From positions 1 through 64,000 of the forward strand of contig NZ_JALKII010000005.1 in the NCBI RefSeq assembly GCF_023051175.1: a stretch of DNA of 64,000 nucleotides, read 5' to 3'. Shown here in pieces: positions 56,739 to 64,000 of the stretch. Both the position numbers and the translations under genes were made by a program. This DNA is from Alcanivorax quisquiliarum. Its GTDB lineage: Bacteria > Pseudomonadota > Gammaproteobacteria > Pseudomonadales > Alcanivoracaceae. How positions within the stretch are numbered: position 1 is the first letter of the stretch; the number at the start of each line of letters is the position of its first letter. The notes below the pieces were generated by a model, which saw nothing but the letters and a program-made list of their open reading frames with translations, was not told the DNA's origin and ran no database searches.

Positions 56739-57047
56739 TTGGAGGAGGTGTGTCTGGCGGTACTGATTGCAAATTGCAAAAAATGTGCCGTGGTCGAAAG
56801 GGTGGGCGACGCCAGCCACCCCGTGAATACCGGAGAGTTGGTGCAACAGGTGGAAAAGCAGTTGGTGGAGCTGGATACGTTGCTTGCCGGGCGTGAGCAC
56901 ATCGACGCCGATGATTTTACGTTATATCCGTCGCTGCGCATGCTCAGTATCGTCAAGGGCGTCAGTTATCCTGCCAACGTAAAGCAGTACATGACGTGCC
57001 TGGAGCAGGCCATTGGCGTGTCGCTGCATTGGGATCAGGCCAGCTAG
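56739..57047 (+). pseudogene. grxB: Glutaredoxin 2 (GrxB) C-terminal fragment
   Basis: An open frame of 102 codons from a TTG. Its last 70 or so residues resemble the helical C-terminal domain of glutaredoxin 2: VQQVEKQLVELDTLLAG, then DADDFTLYPSLRMLSIVKG and VSYPANVKQYMTCLEQ, which line up with the end of E. coli GrxB. The N-terminal thioredoxin-fold half with the CPYC redox site is absent; upstream sequence up to the guaA terminator shows no trace of it in any frame I read. It is most likely a decayed remnant. A GGAGGAGG just inside the frame leaves open that a small protein is still made. Confidence 0.6.
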
Positions 57048-57078
57048 ATCGGCGTGCATCAATTGTCAGGTGAACGAG

Positions 57079-57100
57079 GCGGGCCAGCGCGGCCCGCTTT
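57079..57100 (+). terminator. Weak terminator after the grxB fragment
   Basis: GCGGGCC (57079-57085) pairs with GGCCCGC (57091-57097), loop of 5, then only three Ts. Plausible as the original grxB terminator. Confidence 0.45.
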
Positions 57101-57238
57101 GCATGATCGGTGGTTGCGGCCGTCGGCACGCCGCAAGAGTTATGCAAGAGCCCGGTCTGTTTTGCTCCGGCCTGCCTGCAACGGCGGTTGGTTATTGTGT
57201 GGTCATGCTCTTTCCCTCACGTTGGTTCTGTGCGTGCG

Positions 57239-57709
57239 CTACGGCCACAGATGCCGATGCCGCTCCCACCAGGCCAGCGCTCTCTGCCGGTTCTCGGCAT
57301 TGCTGTCTTCCGTCAGCACGGTATCAAGCTGTAGGTAATCACCATCGGTTTCGGCTTGAAGAGCTGTGTCCTGGGAGGCCAGCATCAGTGCATAGAGGGC
57401 TAGTTTGAGCTCATAGGGATCGGCGGTGTCGAGGCGCTCCATCAAGGCCGGGATGGCAGGTTTGCCGATTTCGCCGAGCGCTTCGGCGGCGGTATACCAA
57501 GGCCGGGGGTTGTCGCTGTCACCGTAGGTTTGCACGTAGCTGCGGTCGGGGAGCCGGGTGATGTAGTAGTAGGCGGCTTCCGGCTTGGTGGAGGCGTCGG
57601 TGCTGGTGTCGTTGCCTGCCGCAGCCGGCGATAGCTCTGTGCAGCCGGTTAACGCCGCAAGAGCCAGAAATACAAGAATATATTTCGATGAGCAGATCAG
57701 GGGGCGCAT
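57239..57709 (-). CDS. Small lipoprotein with HEAT-like helices
   Basis: 156 residues from ATG 57709 (GAGGC upstream). The signal ends in LAALTGC (Cys23), so it is a lipoprotein, followed by a threonine/alanine-rich linker. The folded part has AAEALGEIGKPAIPALMERL (about 74-93), a HEAT-repeat type helix pair, and then LKLALYALMLASQDTALQ. The C-terminus is helical (ENRQRALAWWERHRHLW). I know no function for it; it stands alone. Confidence 0.7.
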   Translation of the reverse strand: MRPLICSSKYILVFLALAALTGCTELSPAAAGNDTSTDASTKPEAAYYYITRLPDRSYVQTYGDSDNPRPWYTAAEALGEIGKPAIPALMERLDTADPYELKLALYALMLASQDTALQAETDGDYLQLDTVLTEDSNAENRQRALAWWERHRHLWP

Positions 57710-58043
57710 AGGGGCCTCGTGTTTTTTATTCGCCTTTTTTAATAACCTCGGATCATGGCATTCCCCGATTGCCAATCCAAGAGCACCGGCTGCCGTGTGT
57801 CGTGATGTGGCTGCCGCTGGCCCTGATATGCAAAAGCAGCCTGTCAGGCCAACGTGTCCGCTAGCGCCTTGATGATGATTACCGCTGGTAGATCTGTTTG
57901 AGCGTGAAGTTTAAAAGTTTATAAGCTGTCTTGTAGCGTTTCATGCCTTTGCATAGTGTGGAGGGGGCATAGCGTGGACGGTATAGCGTGAGCGATGCCA
58001 CGATCTATAGTCAGGATTTTTTTATTCTACAGGGAGCGTAACC
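57710..58043. other. Intergenic gap between divergent lipoprotein genes
   Basis: 334 bases holding the promoters of the HEAT-like lipoprotein and the lipocalin. Near 57967-57990 the ten-base element GCATAGCGTG is followed by the near copy GTATAGCGTG. A run of eight Ts lies at 58016-58023. No gene is seen. Confidence 0.35.
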
Positions 58044-58604
58044 ATGGCCATGAGTGTGATCAGCGGTCGATTGCAGCAATTCGGTTTCCTGCTTCTGGCA
58101 GCCATTCTTGGGTTGGTGGGTTGTTCGGTATCGCCGCCCGACGGGGTTACACCAGTGGCACCGTTCGAGCTTGAGCGCTACCTGGGCAAGTGGTACGAGA
58201 TTGCCCGGCTGGATCATTCCTTCGAGCGCGATCTGGATAACGTCACGGCGCAATACAGCGTGCGGCCGGATGGGCATGTAGAAGTGATCAACAGTGGTTT
58301 TGATCGAGATACGGGTGAGCGTAAAGAAGCCGTCGGCATCGCGAAGCCGATTGGCGAGCCGGGTGAGGGCTCGTTGAAAGTGTCCTTCTTCCGGCCGTTT
58401 TACAGCGGTTATCACGTGGTGGCGCTGGATAATGAGTACCAGTGGGCCATGGTAATCGGGCAAAGCCGAAAATATTTCTGGATTCTTGCGCGCCAGCCAG
58501 AGCTGCCGGCGGGCGTGCGTGAGCAGTTGCTGGAACAGGCCGCAGGGCTTGGCATTGATGTGTCTGCGTTGATCTGGGTGGATCAGGGTAGGCATGGCGG
58601 TTGA
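58044..58604 (+). CDS. blc: Outer membrane lipocalin (Blc type)
   Basis: 186 residues from ATG 58044 (AGGGAG at 58031-58036). Signal peptide ending LVGC (Cys27). The lipocalin barrel begins with the GxW motif in YLGKWYEIARLDHSFERDL. Then come VTAQYSVRPDGHVEVINSGF, LKVSFFRPFYSGYHVVALD and YQWAMVIGQSRKYFWILAR, in the order of bacterial Blc proteins, ending in a C-terminal helix. Blc binds lysophospholipids or fatty acids at the outer membrane. The stop overlaps the start of the next gene. Confidence 0.94.
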   Translation: MAMSVISGRLQQFGFLLLAAILGLVGCSVSPPDGVTPVAPFELERYLGKWYEIARLDHSFERDLDNVTAQYSVRPDGHVEVINSGFDRDTGERKEAVGIAKPIGEPGEGSLKVSFFRPFYSGYHVVALDNEYQWAMVIGQSRKYFWILARQPELPAGVREQLLEQAAGLGIDVSALIWVDQGRHGG

Positions 58605-59026
58605 TGGGAGCGCGGGGTGCAGTGTTCGGGCGGGGCGCGATTTTCACGGTCGGGTTGGTTGGTGCGGTGGCGGTGGTCGTGGCCGGTTTTCTGCCTAACC
58701 CGTATCTGATGTATGTGCGCAATATTGCGCCGCCCCATGGTTACCCGCTGGACATCGTGCTCTGGTTGCTGCTGCTGATTACGATTCAGGGGCTGTTGTC
58801 TTATGCCATCCTGCGCCCGGCGTCGTATCGGCGTTCATACTGGCGCGCTTGGGCGGTGCTGCTGCTGGCGCTGCCTTTCAGCTTGCTGGCCGTGGTGAGT
58901 GCCATGCATGCGCCGCCCCCGGTAGTGGCTTATATCTACTGGAGTTTCGCTGTTATTGCAGGTGCGCTGGCATTGGCGCTGTGGTCGTCCGTGATGGCCT
59001 TGCGTGCGCGTTTCGCGGTGCGCTGA
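58604..59026 (+). CDS. Small integral membrane protein, unknown function
   Basis: 140 residues from ATG 58604, which shares its first base with the lipocalin stop (TGATG). Four hydrophobic helices are evident (about 10-30, 47-67, 83-100, 109-132). I do not recognise a family. Coupling to blc suggests a shared envelope or lipid-related role, but nothing in the sequence specifies it. Convergent with the HdeD-like gene with no gap. Confidence 0.7.
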   Translation: MGARGAVFGRGAIFTVGLVGAVAVVVAGFLPNPYLMYVRNIAPPHGYPLDIVLWLLLLITIQGLLSYAILRPASYRRSYWRAWAVLLLALPFSLLAVVSAMHAPPPVVAYIYWSFAVIAGALALALWSSVMALRARFAVR

Positions 59027-59572
59027 TCAGCCAGCGCGGCGCCGGCGCCAGAGTAAAATGCCGGCTGCGACCTGCACGACACCGTAGAGCACCGAGAGCA
59101 CACCTACCCAGAGCGTGGTCACCACCAGCCCGGCAATCGGGCTGGATAAAAACAGCGCGCCGAGCACGATGGCAAGCCCGCCGCTGAGACCGATCAGCCA
59201 TTCGCCTCGGATAAAGCGCCGCACACGTGTGGCAAAAACGATGCGAAACAGGCCGCCGATGATTAGCCAGGCACCCAGTAGCAGGATCAGAATGCCAGCG
59301 GTTGCAGCAGGGTTGAGCACTGTGAAAATGCCAAACAGCAGAGAGGCGATGCTGTAGATCACCAGCCAGCCTCGCGGTAGTGTGTGCTGGCCATCAAACA
59401 AGATGGCGATAGAAATCAGCCCTTCGGCCAGCGCCATCACACCCAGTGCCCAGGCCAATGCGATGGCGGCATCCAGCGGGCTGACCAAGGCAAAGGCACC
59501 GAATAATAGTGCCATGGCACCGAACAACAGTAGGATCCCGGCATTGGGCCGGGGGAATGGCGGCGTGGGCAT
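59027..59572 (-). CDS. HdeD-family membrane protein (DUF308)
   Basis: 181 residues from ATG 59572, chosen because AAGGAGG ends 8 bases upstream; ATG 59578 is too close to that site. Six helices in three repeated pairs, with the DUF308 pattern: LLFGAFALVSPLDAAIAL, ASLLFGIFTVLNPAATAG and GGLAIVLGALFLSSPIAGLV. E. coli HdeD gives acid resistance at high cell density; whether this one does is unknown. Confidence 0.9.
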   Translation of the reverse strand: MPTPPFPRPNAGILLLFGAMALLFGAFALVSPLDAAIALAWALGVMALAEGLISIAILFDGQHTLPRGWLVIYSIASLLFGIFTVLNPAATAGILILLLGAWLIIGGLFRIVFATRVRRFIRGEWLIGLSGGLAIVLGALFLSSPIAGLVVTTLWVGVLSVLYGVVQVAAGILLWRRRRAG

Positions 59573-60348
59573 TAGCATGGCCTCCTTGCGGGGTGGATTC
59601 CTCGCCCATCGGGGCGGCTGCTACCTTGGCCCAGCGAGGCGGTGGCAGCAAGCGGCCCGGCCACGGTTGAACGTAAAATTTGCAGGTTGGGTTGTGTCGT
59701 TACTTGCCGGAACGCGAAGGGCTGAGGCATCGGCATCTCCGTTAAGACATTGATTGCTCCAGTGGGCGCTTTCGCCAGTGCGCGCCCTGGCGTAAGGCGT
59801 AGCAGAGGGCACCGTGATAAGCGTAGCTCGGCAATGTTGCTGAGGAGGCTGGTGGTGGAAAGGTTGGCTGGCGCTTCCGCCCGTACGGTGTGCCATGGGA
59901 GGCGTTATCGGCAAGCTGATTTTGGCTCATCGCGGGTGGGGGCGCCTTGGCCGGTTCGCGACAGTTGGAGCAGGTGCTACCTTCTTTGTTTTTGAAAGTT
60001 CTTTGATATCAATATGATATTGCTGGGGGTCGCTTTCGTGCTTTGTCCAACGGGCCGGAAACTCTCTGCCCGCAGCTTGGCACATTAGTGTGATCTGTTT
60101 TGCAATGTTGGCGAATTTGGCTAGACTGGATGGCTGCTACAGCAGATGCGTCCGCGCAGCGCGGCTCAGGGAATGTCTGGTTGCAGCACAGTGCCAGGAA
60201 GTATGGTCTTGGGAAGGGCCAGTGCAGTATGGCTGAAGGACAGTGCCGATAATAATAAAAAGGCGGTTTCACCAAGCCCGCAGTCTTTCCTCCTTTGCCT
60301 CCTTAAGCCTGCCGAGGACGCGTAACAACAACAAAAGGGGGATTTGTA
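59573..60348. other. 776-base region without a supported gene
   Basis: Nothing here reads as a convincing protein: the open frames on both strands are arginine/proline-rich, lack ribosome sites and match no family. There are AT-rich dyads at 60004-60021 (TGATATCA followed by ATGATATTG). The AT-rich 60245-60262 run may be the degV-family gene promoter. AAAAGGGGG before 60349 is that gene's ribosome site. No RNA gene could be assigned. Confidence 0.4.
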
Positions 60349-61305
60349 ATGCGTATCGGTATTCTGGTGGATTCCACCTGCGATCTGCCTGAGGCGGATT
60401 TTGCACAGCATAATATTCGGGTAATGCCTATCTCGATTCGCCTCGGCGATGAGTTGCTTGTGGATGAACGCGATGCGGCCGCCACCCAGCACTTTTATGC
60501 CGAACAGATCGACACAAAAGGGGTGGATGCAGAATCGATTCCGTACACCTCCGAGCAAGTTCAGGCCGTATTCCTTGAGCGCCTGGTAATCGATTACGAT
60601 CTGGTGTTCTGCATCACGGTATCCAGCCGTCACAGCCAGATTTTCGATAATGCGACGCGCGCCTCGTTCGGTATCCTGAAGCAATATCGGGCAGTGCGGG
60701 CTGCGGCCGATGTGCAGGGGCCGTTCTCCATGCGCGTGATCGACTCCAAGACAATTTTCGCCGGCACCGCGGTGCTGGTGGCCGAGGTGGCGGCGCTGAT
60801 CGAGGCCGGCGTGCCGGCCAACGAGATCCGCCTGAAGATCGACGAAATGATCCCCAACGTATGCGGCTACATGGTGCCGGCCAATCTGGGCTATGTGCGC
60901 GATCGGGGGTTTCGCAAGAACGATCGTAAGGGCCTGGGCGATACCATGCGCGGCATGGCGTTGACGCTGGGCTCGGCGTTGTCGATGCACCCGGTGATCA
61001 GCATTTATCGCGGTGAGGAAAACCCGGCCAACGTCAATCGCAGCTATGAGAAATCAGTCGCCCGCATGCTTGGCCATGTGACCGAGCGCATTACCGCCGG
61101 CGAGCTGATGTCCAGCAGTGTGTGCCTGAGTTATGCCGGCGATATTACCCGCGTGCCGGCCATGCCGGGTTACGACGAATTGGCCAAGGCTGCGCGGGAA
61201 CGCAATATCCAGTTGAAACTGGCGACCATGAGCGCAACCGGTGCGGTGAACGTGGGGGCGGGTTGTCTGTTCATTGCCTACGCAGGCAAGCATGTAAAAA
61301 TGTAG
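60349..61305 (+). CDS. DegV family protein
   Basis: 318 residues. DegV proteins bind a fatty acid, and in Gram-positive bacteria serve fatty-acid kinases. The opening IGILVDSTCDLP (residues 3-14) and VFCITVSSRHSQIFDNA (about 85-101) are the lipid-binding hallmarks, followed by MRVIDSKTIFAGTAVLVAEV. The C-terminal domain (from about 185) contains GSALSMHPVISI. It is a little longer than the usual 280-290. No kinase partner is adjacent; a lipid kinase gene lies 124 bases downstream. Confidence 0.88.
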   Translation: MRIGILVDSTCDLPEADFAQHNIRVMPISIRLGDELLVDERDAAATQHFYAEQIDTKGVDAESIPYTSEQVQAVFLERLVIDYDLVFCITVSSRHSQIFDNATRASFGILKQYRAVRAAADVQGPFSMRVIDSKTIFAGTAVLVAEVAALIEAGVPANEIRLKIDEMIPNVCGYMVPANLGYVRDRGFRKNDRKGLGDTMRGMALTLGSALSMHPVISIYRGEENPANVNRSYEKSVARMLGHVTERITAGELMSSSVCLSYAGDITRVPAMPGYDELAKAARERNIQLKLATMSATGAVNVGAGCLFIAYAGKHVKM

Positions 61306-61322
61306 CGCATCGTCCACGGCCT

Positions 61323-61343
61323 GCTCGGCAAGGTAAGCCGAGC
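61323..61343. other. Hairpin between the DegV-family and lipid kinase genes
   Basis: GCTCGGC (61323-61329) and GCCGAGC (61337-61343) form a perfect 7-bp stem with a 7-nt loop. No U-tract follows, so a terminator role is doubtful. Confidence 0.35.
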
Positions 61344-61428
61344 GGGCGCATGCCGGCACTCGTCAACGAATGTTAAAGCTCCGCTTCGAACCGTTGTGGC
61401 GCTGCCCGGCCTTGGGTAGCGTCAGGCT

Positions 61429-62403
61429 ATGGCGATTCCCTCCGAAATATCTTCACCTCCTGTATCGCTGACCGGCGAGGAGCCGTTGTTCATCGTGCTC
61501 AATACCGGTTCCGGCCGCCATGCCGAAGGTGAAGTGGAACGTGAGATCCGGAAGGGCCTGGCGGCGGCCGGGCGGCGCTTTGTATTGCTGCCAGTGAGGG
61601 ACGGGCGCCGGTTGCCGGCCACTGCCCGGCAGGCGGTGGCGCAGGCGCAGGCCGAGGACGGCATTGTGGTGGCGGCGGGCGGCGATGGCACACTCAACGC
61701 GGTCAGTCAGGCGGTGCTTGGCAGTGGCCGGCCATTCGGCATTTTGCCGCAGGGCACCTTCAATTATTTTGGCCGCGCTTTCGGGATTTCCCAGCAGACC
61801 GACGAGGCGGTGCAGGTGCTGCTCGATGCAGTGCTCAAGCCGGTGACTGTGGGGTTGGTGAACGACCGGGTGTTTCTGGTCAACGCCAGCCTCGGCCTTT
61901 ATCCGCGTTTGTTGGAAGACCGCGAAGCCTGGAAGCAGCGCTTTGGTCGCAGCCGCACAGTGGCGTTCTGGTCGGCGCTGGTGACATTGAGCGGGGCGCA
62001 CCGGCAACTGACGCTGACACTGGAAACCGAGCGCGGCAGCCGAGCGCTGCGCTCGCCCACGCTGGTGGTGGGTAATAACCCGTTGCAACTGGAGCAGATC
62101 GGTGTCGATGAAATCGATCAGCTTGCGCAAGGCCGGCTGGTGGCGATGACAGCGCGGGAGCTGACGCCGCTGGCTTTGTACGGCCTGTTGCTGCGCGGTT
62201 TATTGAGCCGGCTGGGTGATGCGGAAAACGTCATCACGTTCGGCTTTGATTCATTGACGGTCAAGCTGCGTGGCCGCCGTCGGGTGAAAGTCGCCATGGA
62301 TGGCGAGATATGCCGGCTGCCCACGCCGCTTGAGTTTCGCGTGGCGCCGGAGCCGCTGTGGTTGCTGGTGCCCCGGCAGCCAGCGCAACGAGAGCAGGGC
62401 TGA
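61429..62403 (+). CDS. Diacylglycerol/lipid kinase family protein
   Basis: 324 residues. The kinase nucleotide loop GGDGTLN (84-90) follows IVLNTGSGR and precedes FGILPQGTFNYFGRAFGI, the DAGK catalytic-domain order. The C-terminal beta domain (about 130-315) ends near VKVAMDGEICRLPTPLEF. It is related to YegS and sphingosine-kinase-like proteins that phosphorylate lipids. Its stop overlaps the next start by one base, implying coupling with the metallophosphoesterase. Confidence 0.9.
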   Translation: MAIPSEISSPPVSLTGEEPLFIVLNTGSGRHAEGEVEREIRKGLAAAGRRFVLLPVRDGRRLPATARQAVAQAQAEDGIVVAAGGDGTLNAVSQAVLGSGRPFGILPQGTFNYFGRAFGISQQTDEAVQVLLDAVLKPVTVGLVNDRVFLVNASLGLYPRLLEDREAWKQRFGRSRTVAFWSALVTLSGAHRQLTLTLETERGSRALRSPTLVVGNNPLQLEQIGVDEIDQLAQGRLVAMTARELTPLALYGLLLRGLLSRLGDAENVITFGFDSLTVKLRGRRRVKVAMDGEICRLPTPLEFRVAPEPLWLLVPRQPAQREQG

Positions 62404-63185
62404 TGCGTCTGTTGCACCTGTCTGATCCGCATTTCGGCACCGAGTTGCCGGATGTGTCTGCGGCCTTGCAGCGGTGGGTCGCAACGCATCGCCCGGCACT
62501 GATCATGCTCGGTGGCGATATCACGCAGCGAGCACGGCGTCGGCAATTTCAGGCGGCACGCGATTTTCTGGATGGCCTTCAATGCCCGGTGATCGCCGTG
62601 CCGGGCAATCATGACATTCCGTTGTTCAATCTGGCTGCACGTATCCGCTCGCCGTATGGCAATTACCGGCGCGCCTTTGGCGAAGAGCTGGAGCCGGCGC
62701 TTGAATCGAACGAGCTGTTGGTGATCGGCGTCAACAGTACGACGCCCAGGCGGCACAAAAACGGCGAGCTGACAGCGGCACAGATCGAGCGCGTGCGCCA
62801 GCGATTGGCGCGGGCGCGCCCGCAGCAACTGCGGATAGTGCTGCAACATCATCCCGTACGCGCGGTAGAGCGGCGCGATCAGGCCAATCTGGCCATTGGC
62901 CATGAGCAGGCCATCTCGGCCTGGGTCGGTGCGGGCCTTGATGTGCTGTTGTCGGGGCACATTCACCTGCCTTATGTGCTGCCGCTATGTGGCGCAGCAG
63001 GCCGACGGGGGTGGGCGGTACAGGCCGGCACCGCGCTTTCGCACCGGGTGCGTGGCGGTGTGCCAAACTCGTTCAATGTGCTGGATTACGATGGCACGCA
63101 CTGTATTGCCGAGCGCTGGGATTATGCCGCCCCGGCCGACGCATTTGTATGCAAGCAGCAGCACGCGTTGCCACTGGCGCGCTAG
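62403..63185 (+). CDS. Metallophosphoesterase
   Basis: 260 residues from ATG 62403 (TGATG overlap). All metal-binding blocks of the calcineurin-like family are present: DPH (8-10), GGD (37-39), GNHD (68-71), a later LQHHPVR and SGHIH. The family includes cyclic-nucleotide and phospholipid phosphodiesterases; no signal peptide is visible, so it is cytoplasmic. Being coupled to a lipid kinase suggests a phospholipid substrate (inference). Confidence 0.92.
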   Translation: MRLLHLSDPHFGTELPDVSAALQRWVATHRPALIMLGGDITQRARRRQFQAARDFLDGLQCPVIAVPGNHDIPLFNLAARIRSPYGNYRRAFGEELEPALESNELLVIGVNSTTPRRHKNGELTAAQIERVRQRLARARPQQLRIVLQHHPVRAVERRDQANLAIGHEQAISAWVGAGLDVLLSGHIHLPYVLPLCGAAGRRGWAVQAGTALSHRVRGGVPNSFNVLDYDGTHCIAERWDYAAPADAFVCKQQHALPLAR

Positions 63186-63265
63186 CGTTGCTGTAAATCG
63201 CCAGCTCTTTCGGGCCAGCCGAGGTTTTCTGTTTTTTGCCACTTTTGCCACTAAAGACAGCGGCG

Positions 63266-64000
63266 TCAGACGTCACCCAGCCGGCGTGCAGCCCCGGCGC
63301 GCACGCCAAGAAAAACCTGCACCACCACGCAACCAACACACAATGCCAGCACCGCCGACCAACTACCGAGCCAGTCGTGGATGGCGCCGGCCAGCGCCGG
63401 GCCGGTGGCGGCAAGCAGATAACCCAACCCTTGGGTCATGCCCGAGAGTGCGGTGGCGGTGCCGACACTTGCGCTGCGCAGGCCGACAAATGCCAGCGCC
63501 AGAATAATGCTGGCACCGGTGCCAAAGCCGTAGGTCAGGCACCACAGCAAGCTCCAGCCCGGCAGTAACATCAGCCCCAGCAGCCCGGCCAGGGCCAGCA
63601 GCGTGACACACATGGCTGCGGCGCGCAGGTCTTGCCGCTGCCGCAGCAGCGGAATCAGCACCAGCCCTGGCGTGGCGGATGCGATCTGCAACAGGCCGTG
63701 CAGCTCGCCGATGCGAGCGGGCGAAAAGCCATGCGGCTGGAGCATCGCCGGCAACCAGCTGATCACGATGTAATAGACAAACGAGTTGAGCCCGAAGAAA
63801 AAAGTTACCTGCCAGGCGAGCGCATAACGCCAGACAGGGCGCGCCAGCGGCTGAGATATCGCGGGCTGTTGCGTCGGCTGCGGTGGCGCCCCGCGCTCCT
63901 GTTGGCGCCCCTGTTGGCACGAATGTTTGCGCCATTGGGGCAGCCACGTCACCAGCGCCAGCACGGCCACAGCCAGCGGCGCGATCAGGGCAATATCCCA
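63266..64000 (-). CDS. MFS transporter, CynX/NimT-like (N-terminus outside the window)
   Basis: The frame is open to the window edge, so only the C-terminal 244 residues are present, roughly half a protein plus the central loop. Six hydrophobic helices follow a hydrophilic glutamine/proline-rich linker (about residues 25-50 of the fragment). FFFGLNSFVYYIVISWLPAM at the seventh helix and LSGMTQGLGYLLAATGPALA at the eleventh resemble the CynX/NimT (cyanate/nitroimidazole) branch of the major facilitator superfamily. The substrate cannot be inferred. Confidence 0.85.
   Translation of the reverse strand, partial: WDIALIAPLAVAVLALVTWLPQWRKHSCQQGRQQERGAPPQPTQQPAISQPLARPVWRYALAWQVTFFFGLNSFVYYIVISWLPAMLQPHGFSPARIGELHGLLQIASATPGLVLIPLLRQRQDLRAAAMCVTLLALAGLLGLMLLPGWSLLWCLTYGFGTGASIILALAFVGLRSASVGTATALSGMTQGLGYLLAATGPALAGAIHDWLGSWSAVLALCVGCVVVQVFLGVRAGAARRLGDV

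Noticed and set aside
59750-59995. An 81-codon frame upstream of the DegV gene
   Set aside because: Arginine-rich, no ribosome site, no similarity I can recognise.

Overview
The window is high-GC chromosomal DNA from a gammaproteobacterium. Housekeeping gene orders typical of marine Oceanospirillales/Pseudomonadales, Alcanivorax-like, support this: pepA-holC-valS, lptF-lptG, tRNA-Leu/queA-tgt-yajC-secD-secF, suhB/trmJ-cysE-iscR-iscS, a complete suf operon, ndk-rlmN-pilF-rodZ-ispG-hisS-yfgM-bamB-der, and xseA/guaB-guaA. The genus is an inference from gene order and protein character; no search was run. No rRNA, CRISPR array, prophage or intact insertion sequence was seen.

Layout. 1-4.4 kb is accessory: a 0.7 kb non-coding stretch with a strong 12-bp inverted repeat, a small DUF2061 membrane protein, a DUF4382 exported protein divergent from a TetR regulator, and a second TetR regulator driving an exported methyltransferase-like protein. 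4.4-12.5 kb (mostly minus) holds valS, a small holC-linked protein, holC and pepA, then divergently lptF-lptG for LPS export, meeting an RDD membrane protein tail to tail. 12.6-14.1 kb is a PadR regulator plus siderophore-interacting protein with tandem palindromes as the likely operator. 14.2-19.9 kb is tRNA-Leu(CAA) and the queuosine/Sec operon, closed by a UUCG-loop terminator. 20.1-22.6 kb carries one large orphan lipoprotein. 22.6-30.7 kb has a methyltransferase with suhB (minus), then trmJ, cysE, iscR, iscS, an AraC regulator, a VOC protein and dacB (plus).

30.7-37.0 kb is a minus-strand sufBCDS-A-T-E operon. Its promoter holds a near-perfect type-1 IscR site, and a second such site overlaps the -35 of iscR. 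Iron-sulfur assembly is therefore probably SUF-based and controlled by the IscR encoded 11 kb away. The local IscS lacks the usual C-terminal tail and no iscU follows it.

37.3-46.7 kb is the conserved ndk-to-der block covering rRNA/tRNA modification, pilus and cell-shape factors, isoprenoid synthesis, histidyl-tRNA synthetase, outer-membrane assembly and a ribosome-assembly GTPase. 46.8-51.7 kb is the most unusual part: a TonB-dependent receptor, a solute-binding-like exported protein and a BarA-like hybrid histidine kinase in one tight run, without an ABC transporter or a separate response regulator. 51.8-56.6 kb is xseA divergent from guaB-guaA. The end (56.6-64 kb) is a looser mix: a grxB fragment lacking the redox domain, a HEAT-like lipoprotein, lipocalin plus a small membrane protein, an HdeD-like protein, a 0.8 kb empty region, a DegV protein, a lipid kinase with a metallophosphoesterase, and an MFS transporter cut by the window edge.
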